Source: Panorpa germanica
Taxonomy: Eukaryota; Arthropoda; Insecta; Mecoptera; Panorpidae
Direction of reading: 5' to 3'
Assembly: GCA_963678705.1 (NCBI GenBank)
Contig: OY783214.1
Span: 13,020,001-13,084,000 of the forward strand
Length of the DNA stretch: 64,000 nt
The notes below the pieces were generated by a model. The model had not been told where the DNA came from. It saw only the letters and a program-made list of their open reading frames with translations, and made no database searches. The position numbers and the translations under genes are program-made. Below, piece after piece: positions 52,472-64,000 of the stretch (position 1 is its first letter; each line of letters starts with the position of its first letter).

Positions 52472-55400
52472 GTAATATTGCAAATATATGAAACAGTGAA
52501 ACATAACCAATACTGATGGTTCATTTAGTATAAACATTCACTGACGACCTCCTATTATTTTAACAATTTATATGGTGTCGCCACCTCATATTTACTGTGT
52601 CGCCGACTAAAGTTCAGGGAACCGTTTACACAGATTCAGGAAATAAAATAAGTATTCATAATATTTAATTATTTAAATGTGATGTCTCATACCACAAATA
52701 CGATACTCTTACTATATGTTTCTAACCTCTGATTCCAATCCAATAAATAAAACATGTTCAGACCTGCAAAATCTTGAGAATTTTAAACTGTACAATTCCA
52801 ATTATAGTCACAACAGAAAACACGTTAGTGTATGAATGAGACAGAGATAGTATCAGCAAACACTTGGAGTCTTTTTTATCTCACTCGCTAGATAATAGGG
52901 TCCAAAAGTTTCCTTGTATCACGACAATCTGAGGCATACTGCAAGTTTCGACTTGTTGCTAGTTGGTAGAACGCATGAGTGCGCATCATGTGTTTGGATA
53001 AGTAATTCTACAGATGCACCATATATATTAAGTTGGCTTATTTATGAAAGATGAGTAATCTAAATATTTCCACATATAATATTGTACAAGCTCAAACAAG
53101 AATGATAATGTTTCGTTGTTGCATTCAGATAATAGTTCTACCTCCCACATATTTCTGTACCGAATTCGGGGATTCAGTCGTCATAATTGTGGGGCCTCCT
53201 GAAGTACTTTCAAAGTAATAAACTGTTTCAAATTGACTCCCTCGTTTGTTATCAAATTTTGCTCCAGTTATTATCTTATGGTGGCGCCTACACTCTTAAC
53301 ATTTTACTGAAACATTGACCAATTGCGTAATCCCCATTTAGGAATCCCATCTTATTTTTCTTTTTTGAATAAAAGTTGATTATTTTGTTTATTACCATTA
53401 CCGTTTATTGCACATTTTAGTTTTTTAGCATGTGATTAAAAATGAGTTTTGTAAAACTTTAATTTTTCTTAACCACAAGAAATCAAGTATTATTTAAATT
53501 CAATATAAGTAATATTGTATAAAAATAATGTAATGTTTTGCGAACGAAAATGTAATCTTATTTGGGCAAATATCAACCCAGTTTAAGACCAAGTAAAAGT
53601 GCTTTACCTTGAATCAGAGGGCCGATAGTTCTAATTTTTGGATGTTTTAAAGTATGGAACATACACGCGTGTCACTATCTTGATAAAATGGATGCTAAAA
53701 CAGATATTTTACAATGTTTCCTTACTAGTAGATCATACGATACATATAGTTATTATCTATTTTATAGCCAACAAAATTTCCTATATTTTTGGCATATTAC
53801 TTTTGCATTAGTCCTTCACTGAAAATTAGTAATGATTTAAAACAGCACAGTTTTGCCCATATTTTTAAAACCATTTATTATTTTAAAACCAAGTCATTTA
53901 TGGTGAAAAAGAGGTAAATCTCGTGTCTCGGCATAAGATCCGCCTCCCACTCTCCGCTCTATATCACGAGAAGAGTTATCATACGATAAAATGCATAATA
54001 TAAAATTCGTAGAGAATTTTATGATCTACAAGTTTTATAATAAACTCTAGTGACATATGACACATAGTAAACGAGATATTGGCTTTGACCTTTGGTGATA
54101 TGAGACTTCCTAAGAAGCAAAATTTCAGCTTATTATATGTCACTCCGAGGTAAAATCCTTATGTCACCGGGTTATATCATTTAGAAGGAATTTTAATCGT
54201 TCTACAACTTTTAGTTAATATTTTTTTGATATAATATATGATTTACAATTAATAATCTAAACTTTAATTCAGCAGAAGTAATTTAAAAAGTAATTAAGTC
54301 TGTTGATTTAATAGTTTAGCCATTCGATAGGAAATATTTTCTATTATTATATAAGATCTATTTTTTATACATAAACAAATAAATTAATTAAAAAATATCA
54401 CTCAGACACAAATAACAGTCCATCATCTACTAGTAACCTGCCCACAATATCAAACACAAAGAACAAAACACAACATCAGTGGTGAATTAAAAGACATACT
54501 TTCAAACAATACAGAAAAATATTCAAAAACTGCTGGAATTCCTTAATGATATAAATATAATAAACTAAATTTAATTAAAATAAATTAACTTCGTTAGAAT
54601 CGCCTCAAATTCTAAAATAAAAAAAATATTACCCTATTTTTAGCTATTTCATTAGAAAATTATAGAAAATTAAAATTATAATAATAAATTCAAACAAAAC
54701 TGGTGTAACTACATGCAAAATGTATATGTTTCTCATTCATTTATTACTCTTTATTTAAACTAAATTTATACTTTCAGGACAATTCGATAATGATACCTTT
54801 TACAATTATGCAAAAATTATTAACATTGCACCGATTAAACAAATAACACAAATCCCTAATATTTTACTGCAATAATATTATAAAATCTACATTTCCTATA
54901 GTGAGTGTACACAACTATGAGTTCATTTCATGTTTCAACTTGTAGTTTGAAACGGATCAAACTAAAATGTGCAGCACGTGACAATAACCATAGAGTAAAA
55001 CGTGTAATATTAAGAATTAGAGAAATTTAATTCCTGCAAAATAAGTTCTTTTCATTCATGTAGTTATTATTATCTGTGGTAGTTATTTGTTTACAACATA
55101 CCGAGCATCAAAACGTTACCTTTACCTATATAGAACAAATACAAAGCATCTCTAGTAGCCATGAGTTTTTACATCAGTAAGGAAAGGTGCTTATTATTTT
55201 TCGAAGTACTGTGGTTTTGACAAGGAAGATTACACGGTTGTTATGAAATACTTTTGATAAAGAATTTCAAGGAAAAATTGTTTAAAAAGGCGCCCACTTT
55301 ATTTGCAATTCCGAGAAGTGAAATCATAATCTATTCATCAGGATCAATTACTTAAATAAAGTACATATTTTCCTGTACATTAATGAGTGAGTGAGTGAGT

Positions 55401-55680
55401 GCACGTAATCCGAGACACTGATGCCCGGCGCACAGTACCCGGTGGTCGAAAAGATTAATGATTCTATCCTTATTATTCAAGGAAAGCAATATGGGCAACA
55501 GTTTTTATTACATAAGAGCAGTGCCGAACTAACAACAATTATATTCGTATATCACTATTTAATATTAAAGACTTTTACATAAAATTGAGATACTTGAAGT
55601 TCACCTAAACCTTGCGAGCCATATTGAATTATAAGTTGTAAATAGATCCGCTATTTTGATGAGGAATTAGCAACACTGTA
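52472..55680. other. Intergenic DNA, no gene recognised
   Basis: Its first part continues the jockey-like relic (to about 52535). A (TGAG)5 microsatellite lies at about 55383-55402. Otherwise AT-rich with no accepted open frame. Confidence 0.4.
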
Positions 55681-56390
55681 TAAAAAATTGGTCGAAAAAA
55701 TGCATTAGACGTCTCTTTCTTGGGTTAATGATACACTACAAAAAAGAATAGCGCAGAAATAAATTCATAATTCTGAAATTATTATTTATATTTTATCATT
55801 ATTATTTTTTTTTTAATCTTTATTTTTTGAGTACATCAACTATTGGTAGTTATTAGTACTTTGAAATCAATATAACATTTTTTATGGACATTTTCTTATA
55901 ACACATAACTTATACACCTTTTTTCTTCCATATATCAGCTTCTTTTTTTCATTATTACATTCCAAATTCCTCCATCGGTGCTTCTCCAACCACCTCTTCA
56001 TTCAACTGAAGAGGTGGTTGAATGAAGAGGTGGTTGGAGAAGCATCTTTTTTCAATTTCGGCATCTCGATATGACACAGAAATCGCCTCAACTATGATGT
56101 TCACAATTCCATCCAATCTCTTCTAAAGCTGTTCTTTTTTCTTTTTTCTATTTTCTTTGTCGATTTTTTCTCAATATTCAATATCATTTTTTTTCAATAT
56201 TCATTTCTATGGTTGCACACAACCTGATTTTACCAAACCCAGAAAATATATCCCAGTAGTCAGAATCAAGCACCAATGCTCTTGCCCAATTGTGTCACTT
56301 TTATCATTATTATTTTCGCGCTATTCTTTTTCGTAGTGCAGCCTTCAGCTAAGAAATAGGTGTCCCAAACATTTTTCGACCAATTTTTTA
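55681..56390. mobile_element. Long-TIR DNA element (710 bp) with central perfect hairpin
   Basis: Imperfect terminal inverted repeats of about 80 bp: TAAAAAATTGGTCGAAAAA at the left and its complement at the right, then further inner blocks (CACTACAAAAAAGAATAGCGC against GCGCTATTCTTTTTCGTAGTG). In the middle, 55979-56006 and 56017-56044 form a perfect 28-bp stem with a 10-nt loop. No coding capacity. Left flank TA, right flank CA. Class undecided: a MITE-like or foldback element. Confidence 0.75.
55979..56044. repeat. Perfect 28-bp inverted repeat, 10-nt loop
   Basis: Left arm begins TGCTTCTCCAACCACC and right arm ends GGTGGTTGGAGAAGCA. The arms match at all 28 positions, and part of the arm (TGAAGAGGTGG) is also repeated through the loop, so alternative shorter hairpins exist. 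It is far better preserved than the outer TIRs of the element that holds it. Confidence 0.9.
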
Positions 56391-56500
56391 CATTGCCAAT
56401 TTTTGTTATGCTGTCATAAAGAAGTACAAAATAAAGTTCTTGTCTGAAATAGAATTAACAATGTCTAGACGCTTTGTAGACAATAAATAATGAATGTTTA

Positions 56501-56640
56501 TTTACGTAAATTACGAATTACGTAACGCGCAAGGAAGTGGGGGGGGGGGGGCTCTACAAAGTGCGACAAGACGTGACACGAAGAATGGAAAGGGGAGAGG
56601 TGTCATTAGTTTCGTGACGTCATATATAAAATTCGACATC
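56501..56640. repeat. TTACGTCA-type dispersed repeat, copy 3, with a 13-G run
   Basis: ATTACGTAACGC at one end, a run of 13 G at 56539-56551, and TTCGTGACGTCATAT at the other end. Same layout as 28840-29066 and 31968-32064. The G-run could fold into a G-quadruplex-like structure. Confidence 0.55.
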
Positions 56641-57257
56641 GAAACGAAAATGGATTTCATTGAAAGTTACTAAAAATGTCCGACTTTCTGTAGTAAAGGG
56701 AATGATGAAATAAGCAAACTATAGTGTCACTAAAATATTTGTTATGACGGAGTTCATATTACCTTAGCCGCTATATTTAGCTGTTACACTATGGAGATGG
56801 AGTAATAAATGAATAAGATTTGAAAATAATTATTCAGTCACTATGACACCGAGACTCAAAAATGTGTTCATTATACAGGGCTGGCTTGATCGGCAATATT
56901 CTGATTGATTAAATATTCACGACACACCTCAGCAGGTCACTAAAACAACTTGTATTTTTTTCACTTGTTTCCTTTCTTTACTTGAAAACAAATTAAGATT
57001 GTATACATTGCATCATTACAGCCTGGGCAGAACCAGTGCCAGTACGACTTGGCCTTGCCGCTTTATTTTAATAAAGCACTGTTTTTCCTCCTTTATAAAA
57101 CATTGCAAATAAGTGTTGTGACATTTAGATCGGACAGTTTTATATTTATCTAACAAAATCACGTGTTGTTATGTATGGGCTAATTCAGGGGAATCCCAGA
57201 AAACAACGAGTATTTAAAAGCAAATCGTTTTACACTTATGGTGAAGGTATAATTCTG

Positions 57258-57388
57258 AATTGGGTTATGAACTGATTTTTTAAGGGTCGATTTTTTAACT
57301 CTGTATTGAAATATTAATTAATAAACGTATATTGGCGTTTTTATTTTATTAAATTTAACAAAAATTGACGCATATATATCTATTTCAA
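57258..57388 (+). repeat. Diverged MITE-1-like repeat, end fragment
   Basis: Starts AATTGGGTTATGAACT and continues through blocks shared with MITE family 1 (GTCGATTTTT, ATTGGCGT, TTTTATTTTATTAAAT, ATTGACG). It matches 26945-27072 in inverted orientation. The other end was not found. Confidence 0.5.
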
Positions 57389-58537
57389 GTTAGAATTATT
57401 GGTCGATGGACCATAGCTTTTACGAATAATACTGTGTCCCTTTTGCACTGCTTTTGTTTCACAATGATTGTGAAGCTACGAACAGCATTCAACATATACG
57501 AACGTAGCGGATGCCGCGTTAAAAGAGGCGCCAAACTATAAATACTATACTACATATATATTATAAATTTCGCTCGGACCGGCCATGTTGGTTCTAACCT
57601 ATAATTTTTCAGAAATCAAGACATATTCTTTAATATATTTACTATACTGCTTTTAAATTATATACTTTTTCAAAAAGTATAGTTTAAATATATAATTATA
57701 TTCTCAATAAAAGTATTAATGTTGAATAAAACAGCTAAATTTCCTCTAAAATTATCTTTTAAAGAATGTAAACCACTTTCCTGCGGTAATATTTTATTAA
57801 CCGAATTTTATAATCACAATCAGAATCCCCGGCGGAAGCAAATTATACACAAACATTCAGGGAATGCTGATTATAAATTGATTGTTAAAAATTAAGTGAT
57901 GATTAACAAACATTGTGAAATTGTTGCACGTGCTGCAAGAATAGTTACTAGGGAAGGTTTTTATTCAGATTTGCAGAAAAGTTGGTAGACCTCGCGCAAA
58001 ATTTATTAGTCTGTCTAATTTCCAAGTAATGAGTCTTTTCTTGTCCTCATCGTAAATTCAATTATATATAGTACATATTTTGAAAAATACTGTCCAAAAT
58101 ATCGTTCCAAAGTGATCGGAATGTTTTCCGAAAACTTTTTTAACTTGTTATAGACAATGTTGTATTTGCAAAAGTTATAGGAGAAAGGAAAGAGTGAAGA
58201 TGCTAAGAAGAAATTTAGAAAAACCATATAGAGTATATTTTCAAACGATAGAAGAAATATTGGAACAGGATAAAGAACAAAAAATTAAGTGGTAACGATA
58301 CCACCATAGAGAGAAAGAAGGAAAAAATTAAAAAAATTAGAGACGACCTGTAAAATATATTCACGTTTAGGTTAAACATTTTATGGGGAATCTAGTATCT
58401 GCAGCAAACACGTTTTGTTTATATTAGTGGTCACTTAAAACTATATTTCTAACAATTTGTAAATTTGTTTTTACTGCTAAATAAAATATGTTTAAGTGGG
58501 GAAGCTTAGCACATATAAATTCTTCACACGCGAAGAA
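57389..58537. other. Intergenic DNA, no gene recognised
   Basis: Contains the inverted copy of the CAGTGC-type short repeat at about 57515-57600. Rest AT-rich. The upstream side of the candidate gene at 58538 has ACATATAAAT at 58511-58520, too close to the ATG to serve as its TATA box. Confidence 0.4.
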
Positions 58538-58846
58538 ATGGCGTCTAAGATGACGTCTGAAATACAAAATATTCCATTTGCGATGTTATTCAGGTTGGTT
58601 TCGATGTTATTGATCATGGCGGTTTCAGAAAAAATCGATGTTCTAGTTCCAGCGCTTAAAATCTTTATTCAAAAATCGAGAAAAAGGTCAGTAGGTCATA
58701 ACCAAACAAATGAACCTAATAAAATATACTGAATACGTTTTAAAGTTCAGTGAAGTCTTCTTGTTTGCAGCGCTATAGCTCCCTACGCATCAGACATACA
58801 AGAAAATATTCTAACCAAAAATTGTAGGAAATTTTGTCTTTTATAA
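58538..58846 (+). CDS. Candidate two-exon microprotein gene (74 aa, one membrane helix)
   Basis: Exon 1 58538-58686, donor AG|GTCAGT; exon 2 58771-58846, acceptor CTTGTTTGCAG; intron 84 nt, the usual size for this genome. The frame continues across the junction (AG|C) to TAA at 58844. GAAGAAATGG gives a fair start context. The product begins MASKMTSEIQNIPFAMLF, has a hydrophobic segment of about 20 residues (residues 13-31), and ends with ENILTKNCRKFCLL. Both exons are less AT-rich than the flanks. I recognise no family. The good splice sites and frame agreement argue for a gene; the short length means chance cannot be excluded. Confidence 0.38.
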
Positions 58847-59950
58847 AATTAATAATAACTATATTTATCGCAAAATCCACTAATAAGGAAATATTGCAAA
58901 AAGGAAAACGTTTCTACTTGCTTGGCAACTTTTATTATAAGGACAAAGTTTAAAACATATCCAAAAATTGGAAATGCCGGTCTGTCGTTGCCTGTTTACC
59001 GGTACGCGTTGCATAACTGCTGCCCAGCTGCTAACGCAATTTGTCTACTCTTTGCTTTTTCTTCGTTCAATACATCATACGTGATAAGCCTCATGGTGGT
59101 CGTCAGATGTGCAGAATTCTTGCAGAGGAAATGTCACGATCGGGGTATCCCAGGTTTGATCCCAGATTACGATATCCGGGGTTTGGTCAGACCGATTACA
59201 TAACCTACTAACAATCTTATCACTAATGAAGTGGTTTTTGAAATAATCTATATAACACTGTTTATCTTTTCATTATAAAAAAATATGAATGTACTTAATT
59301 AATTAATAAAAAGTTAATACAATCCTTTGTTTGTAAATGAAAAGTATTTCATTGAAAAATTCTACAAATTTTTTTAGCAGATAGCATAGTAGTATTTTGA
59401 CTGCTAAAGTTTATACTTCTCGGTAAAAATTAAACTAAAATGCATATGCTATGAATATTAATAAAACTTCAATAAATTGTTTTATGTAATGAGAAATTAG
59501 ATTTTCAGTAATTTTGCCAGCTGTCTATTATGTCTGTGTTTTATTTATATACACTTAGTAGTATTTACTATATACTTTTTATATTTATACTTATATTTAA
59601 TAAACTAATTTCCATTTGAATACTTTTTGAGTTTACATTCTGTAGATTGTAGAAAAATATTCAATATTTTTTATTTATATAATTTATTTAACGTTGACCG
59701 ATACTGAATTCTATCACCGATGACCTCATGCAATGTTGGCAGTATTTTTAGTATCGGTTTTTCATTGTAAGTTTTATGACTATGAATGCCCATAATAAAT
59801 TAATTTTGATAACAACCAAACCAGAATATAATATTTTATATATATAGAATATAATATTTTAGTAAAAATGGTAGCCGACCTTTGGTAAAGCGATCTATAT
59901 CACCTTTCCAACAAATTTTATATCATTAGTTTTTATCAATCAATCCTCAA
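58847..59950. other. Intergenic DNA, no gene recognised
   Basis: 58950-59205 is GC-richer and holds a 93-codon frame without recognisable protein features, probably a decayed repeat. The remainder is AT-rich. Confidence 0.35.
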
Positions 59951-60491
59951 TCCTATATTATAATGTTCCAAGTGTATATTTATATGTTTATATGCTCCCG
60001 CGATTCGTATGGTAGCTCGAAAAAGGCTTTCTTATTTCGTAGAGAAAAAAATTCTAAGACTTTTGGCATCCTCGGATTTTTCCCTGAATTTCCTGGAAAC
60101 CCGAAATTTTGGAAAAACTAAAAAAAAAAAAATTTTACTTTTTGCTCTATAACTTTTAATTCGTAAAAGATAGAAAGTTGAAATTTTGCATGTGTATTAC
60201 GATGTTCAATGCTAACATTTTTTGAAAATCAGAAATTGAAAAATTGGAAAAGGGAGAAAATTAGAAGGCCCAATATGAAACTTTGGAAAAACTCAAATTT
60301 TGGATTACTTAATAATGAAATATATTATTTAAAAAAAGGATTCAAAATTCAAAAATTATATTTAAGGGCACGGGGGCGGTTTTTGCCGAGTGTAAAAATT
60401 GAAAATAGAATTAAAATTTGAAATGAAAATACGAATTACTTTGTTGGATTCAAATCATACACACTAAAAAGACGACGGGAGTAAACTCTAG
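59951..60491 (+). mobile_element. Non-autonomous Helitron, copy C (541 bp)
   Basis: Starts TCCTATATTATAATGTTCC and ends GACGACGGGAGTAAACTCTAG, with A before and T after. It shares with copies A and B the conserved core (TTTCTTATTTCGTAGAGAAA, TTTTGGCATCCTCGGATTTT, CCTGAATTTCCTGGAAACCC). The 3' hairpin has been lost. The 70-codon frame inside is not conserved between copies. Confidence 0.82.
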
Positions 60492-61149
60492 TTGTATTAT
60501 AGTTTACAAGATATAAAGCCGAGAAATCTTACCATTTTTAGATTTCTAGATTTTTCACAAGGACGTTTTTACGTAAAAAACATAAAAAATACCAAAACCA
60601 AAACATAATATTAAAAAAAATAATAACATTACTACCTAGAATGATACAGTGGATTCACCATTACTTAATACGTTTCAAAATATTACAAATTGCGTATTTC
60701 ATACCTTCTAGAAAAGGGTTCTATAATTGTAAACAAGATAAAAAATACGCCGTTTATTTTTGTTTACAATATCAATCTAATTACATTGATATTTTGCATG
60801 TATTAGTTTCAATAAGCATATTGTTTATACCTATAATAATAGTATTATTATATTTAGTACGTATTGCAACATCTTTCACAAGTATGAGTCACTGAATAAG
60901 TATATGTGTTTATATAAAGCTTTCTATGTATTTGAAACGGGTTTCTATGTGTGTGTTTTTGCTACATGCGTAGATGATACTACGAATTATCAAAACCGAC
61001 CAGCGTGTTTGTTGTTGATCCATTCATATATATTCCACCGAAGCAGCTCGAACTAACAGTTATAACCCAGAACCTGAGCGAACAACACGTAAAATATAAA
61101 GTACTGTGTTCATTCATTAAATATACCTACAATTTTTATATAATTATAG

Positions 61150-61337
61150 TGGAGTTACAAATGATTTGTGAGTGCTACGGTCACCGCGATTTCAAAATGG
61201 ATTATAGTTATCCTTGGTTAGGATATGGAGTGTGCAGGATTTGTGCAAGGGCCGATAGGAGAGTTTTAAATCTTTTCAGTTATGAAAGTTTAAAATGCAA
61301 TTTGGTGCAGAAGATGGAGACCTGTTTAAAGATATAT
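61150..61337 (+). CDS. First coding exon of a ZAD-type zinc-finger protein (3'-partial)
   Basis: Possible acceptor TATAATTATAG just before 61150, start codon at 61161 (or 61197), donor GTAAGT at 61338, phase 0 end. The 59 codons include VCRICARADRRVLNLF and KMETCLKIY, the first half of a zinc-finger-associated domain (ZAD): C-R-x-C, then the I/V-x-x-I/L-F strand, then K-M-E-x-C-x-x-I. The second C-x-x-C of the ZAD and the expected C2H2 fingers must lie in later exons, which I do not find before 64000. ZAD proteins are insect-expanded DNA-binding regulators; ZAD mediates dimerisation. Confidence 0.68.
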
Positions 61338-64000
61338 GTAAGTAATTTATTTATTTTAATTAAGTCACAAAATTTAGTTAGTCCTTTATTTAGAAATTTC
61401 GAGAACTTGAATTTAAATTTAATTTAATGTAGTGCCCAAATTTCTAGATATTTGTATTTGGAAAAATCTTATTAAAATATTTATTTATACACATTAGAAT
61501 GTTTTATTAAGAAAATTCAAAGCAAAGTTTTTTCCCGCGACTTTTGATTTGTTCGATTTATAACACTCCTGTTCTTCTAAAGACAATAATGAAAATCTTC
61601 TCGAAAGAACAAAATATAATGTTTGATATACCCTAATCAAAACGAAATTGATAAAAACAAATGTTAGGTCAAATTTTAAAATATAGTAACGGTGAAATTA
61701 TAAATCGAATAAACACAATAAATAATTTATGTCTTTCAAATATATATTTATTTTACAAAATACGTAAATATATTTTCAAAATGAATTATGGGAGTTCCTT
61801 GTTTGCACCTATGTCTCCTTTTATATGCATGTCATTATAGATGGCGTAAATATTAATATCTCTATCTCTCTTGAACATATAGTTGTTTCTATTAATGTCC
61901 TTTAAAAAGATTCCATTGAAAAACAAAAAGAGAATTTAAATTAAAATTTTCCAGGGGTTTCTGTCTTTCTAGAAATCTAGTCATTGCTTTTAAATTGTTC
62001 TTTTTCACATGTACAAAAACACACTCTCTTGTGTATTATTGAAATATCTCTATTAAATATTATCATTGAAATTGTAAGTAATTTGTATGTTTATACCTTT
62101 CTAATTTAATAGTACAGCATGCGCATAATCGGGTAAATTCATATTTCGCAAAAAGAAGTTCTTTTTTATAAATTTAAAGAATTTTTGTATGTGATGCAAT
62201 ATCGATCCAAAATTATTCCACCTTGTGAAATCATCCTGACTATGACTCTGTCACGTTTGAACTTTGAAGGCCACGTCATAACAGACTACGTGGCACTCAA
62301 CACGTTTGAACATGTCACAACTCGCGTGAAGTTGAACCTTAGGTCAACAGTTTGCATATTTTGAAGTAGGGGAATCAACAGAGAACAGGGTGGTCTTAAA
62401 AAAGTGGGGAGTGAAAGATTTATTGATAATAGCTTAAAAGAAGCTGATGCCACCTTTTTAATTTGGTTAACCAAAACCACAAATGATGACGTCTATTGTA
62501 TTTTAAATATATGTGATTCCCACCCAGATCTGGGGCAAATTTAATACTGGGAATTAACTAGTTAGGTAAACGTATCGGGTTTTATCTCTTGGGTTTTTTT
62601 ATATTTCAAATTTATTTGTCTAAAACTGGGCCTCGGGCGAGTTCAGCCCTGTTACCACCTCGTGGATTTATTTTCTATAGGAATGACGTCGAATGTTAAT
62701 TAAAAGGCAAAGCAATGTGCGTGTTTGATTTAGAAGTTCTTCAATTAACTAAAACAAAACATTATTATGATTTACCTAATTCAATTCTAATTACATGTTA
62801 TATTTTATGTGATTTTATTAATAGGTTATAAATATTTAATGGTAATCTGTTAACTTATCGTAGAAGTAATACATCGCAATGTATTTCATCGCACAGCTAC
62901 TTATTTCTCTCAAATCACTCTTGAAAAAGTTACCCATCATTTTTCACATTGACTACAAATTTTTGCAACCATAAATGTAAGTTACAACTTATTAAATCAT
63001 GCGTATATTATTTCTATTTAATATAAATTATTATATTTCAAGAGCTGAAACTTACATTAAATGGAAACATAAAATTTAAACTTTATAGCTGTGAATGGGG
63101 CTTAACGTTTACTTACAATTTCCATTCTTACTTGTAATATACGCACTTATTGCATCAAATAATAGTCAGGGGTTTTCCCCAAATACGAATACAAAAATTG
63201 AAACGCAGGTATATCTTCCTCAAGGGTAATTTTTGTATGTCACCACTACCCACTTAAATGCTAACCTATACCTATATATATATTGAAATAAAGGGGATGA
63301 GAAATTCAAATACTTTCTTATAAATTCCATGATCATGACTCGGCAAAAAGACTTATGTTTCATTGTCAATAGAACAGCAGTGTGGGGAAAGGGTTTTAAA
63401 TATAACCTATTACAAGAGATAACTTTAGCAGTATTTGCTATTTATAAACAAAAATTAGTTAAATAATTACTTTACAGTAAATTAAATAATGCGCCTCTGA
63501 TTATTGCATGTAATTTATAGTCCATGAATCATATGAGTGTAATGTTATGCATCACTCATAGCTGAATAATACGTTGGAACTATCATGTGATACACTTCCT
63601 CGTGACTTGTAACTATTTAACATTTAAAATATTAAATGCTGTAATATTATTTTATATGGTGCAATGTGTTAAAAGTGTTGCAGATATTTCAGGCGCGCAA
63701 ATGATAAAATTCATTATCTACTGTAAATATAATTCGACGTATATACATAATTATAAATTTTATATCTTTGTTTCTTATTGTATGCACGCCTATTAGGCTA
63801 TTTAATTTTTATTTCCTATTAGATCACACATTTAGTATTTTTAATGTAATAAACATGTTTTTGTATTTTGTTATATTGTTTTGAAGACTTTAAGTTTTTA
63901 AAATAGCAGTATTACGTATTCAAAAACATGGAATTAAAAAATTAAACTATAAATACAAGATGAAACTAAAACATCCGGTTCGTAGAGGATACCTTTATGA
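61338..64000. other. Probable intron of the ZAD gene or intergenic DNA
   Basis: No exon with ZAD or C2H2 pattern was seen on the plus strand. 62249-62311 contains a compact set of CACGT-type sites. Otherwise AT-rich with no accepted gene. Confidence 0.4.

Noticed and set aside
59120..59200. tRNA-like B box (GGTTTGATCCC) near 59149
   Set aside because: No matching A box, acceptor stem or anticodon arm could be formed around it.
58922..59203. 93-codon frame in a GC-richer patch
   Set aside because: No recognisable protein features or splice context; could be an old repeat.
60209..60421. 70-codon frame with many charged residues
   Set aside because: Lies entirely in Helitron copy C and is not kept in copies A and B.
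61005..61149. Upstream extension of the ZAD frame
   Set aside because: Composition is AT-driven, and an acceptor-like TATAG at 61145-61149 better marks the exon start.

Overview
This is eukaryotic DNA from an insect. It is AT-rich, and every sizeable gene is split by GT/AG introns, many only about 70-85 bp long. The gene content is insect-like: an uninflatable-type giant membrane protein, a laccase-type multicopper oxidase with the insect Cys-rich N-terminal block, a divergent SINA/SIAH-like RING protein, and the first exon of a ZAD-type zinc-finger gene. Helitron ends resembling repeats common in moths and butterflies hint at Lepidoptera, but the sequence alone does not settle the order.

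Layout. (1) 1-16145 (+): the last 38 coding exons of an uninflatable (uif) orthologue, about 3518 codons, missing only the N-terminus, which lies left of the window. All 38 exon phases join in one open frame. One 75-nt exon (13285-13359) looks like an optional cassette derived from the preceding exon. (2) 17857-19546 (-): a two-exon SINA/SIAH-like protein, tail-to-tail with uif, with a duplicated zinc-finger/substrate-binding module but a single RING. (3) 19.5-31.4 kb: mostly non-coding and repeat-rich, with two weakly supported orphan exons (20236-20403 minus, 21209-21263 plus). (4) 31438-43678 (+): a complete 12-exon multicopper oxidase (726 aa) with signal peptide, all four copper motifs and a hydrophobic C-terminal tail. 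Its introns hold a 5'-truncated non-LTR retrotransposon, a TA-flanked MITE, a 3-bp-TSD MITE and a Helitron. (5) 43.7-61 kb: repeat-dominated. It includes a nested insertion (Helitron inside a non-LTR element inside a jockey-like element), a 710-bp long-TIR element with a perfect 28-bp central hairpin, and a possible two-exon microprotein gene at 58538-58846. (6) 61150-61337 (+): start of a ZAD zinc-finger gene whose remaining exons I do not find before the window end.

The genes show no operon-like or pathway link. Uif and the oxidase are both secreted or apical proteins of cuticle-forming epithelia in known insects, but that is family knowledge and not evidence of co-regulation. The most useful new observations are the uif cassette exon, the unusual domain order of the SINA-like protein, the Helitron family defined by three copies with A/T-flanked TC...CTAG ends, the datable nested insertions, and the small candidate gene at 58.5 kb. 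I saw no CRISPR array, prokaryotic operon, rRNA or convincing tRNA gene.
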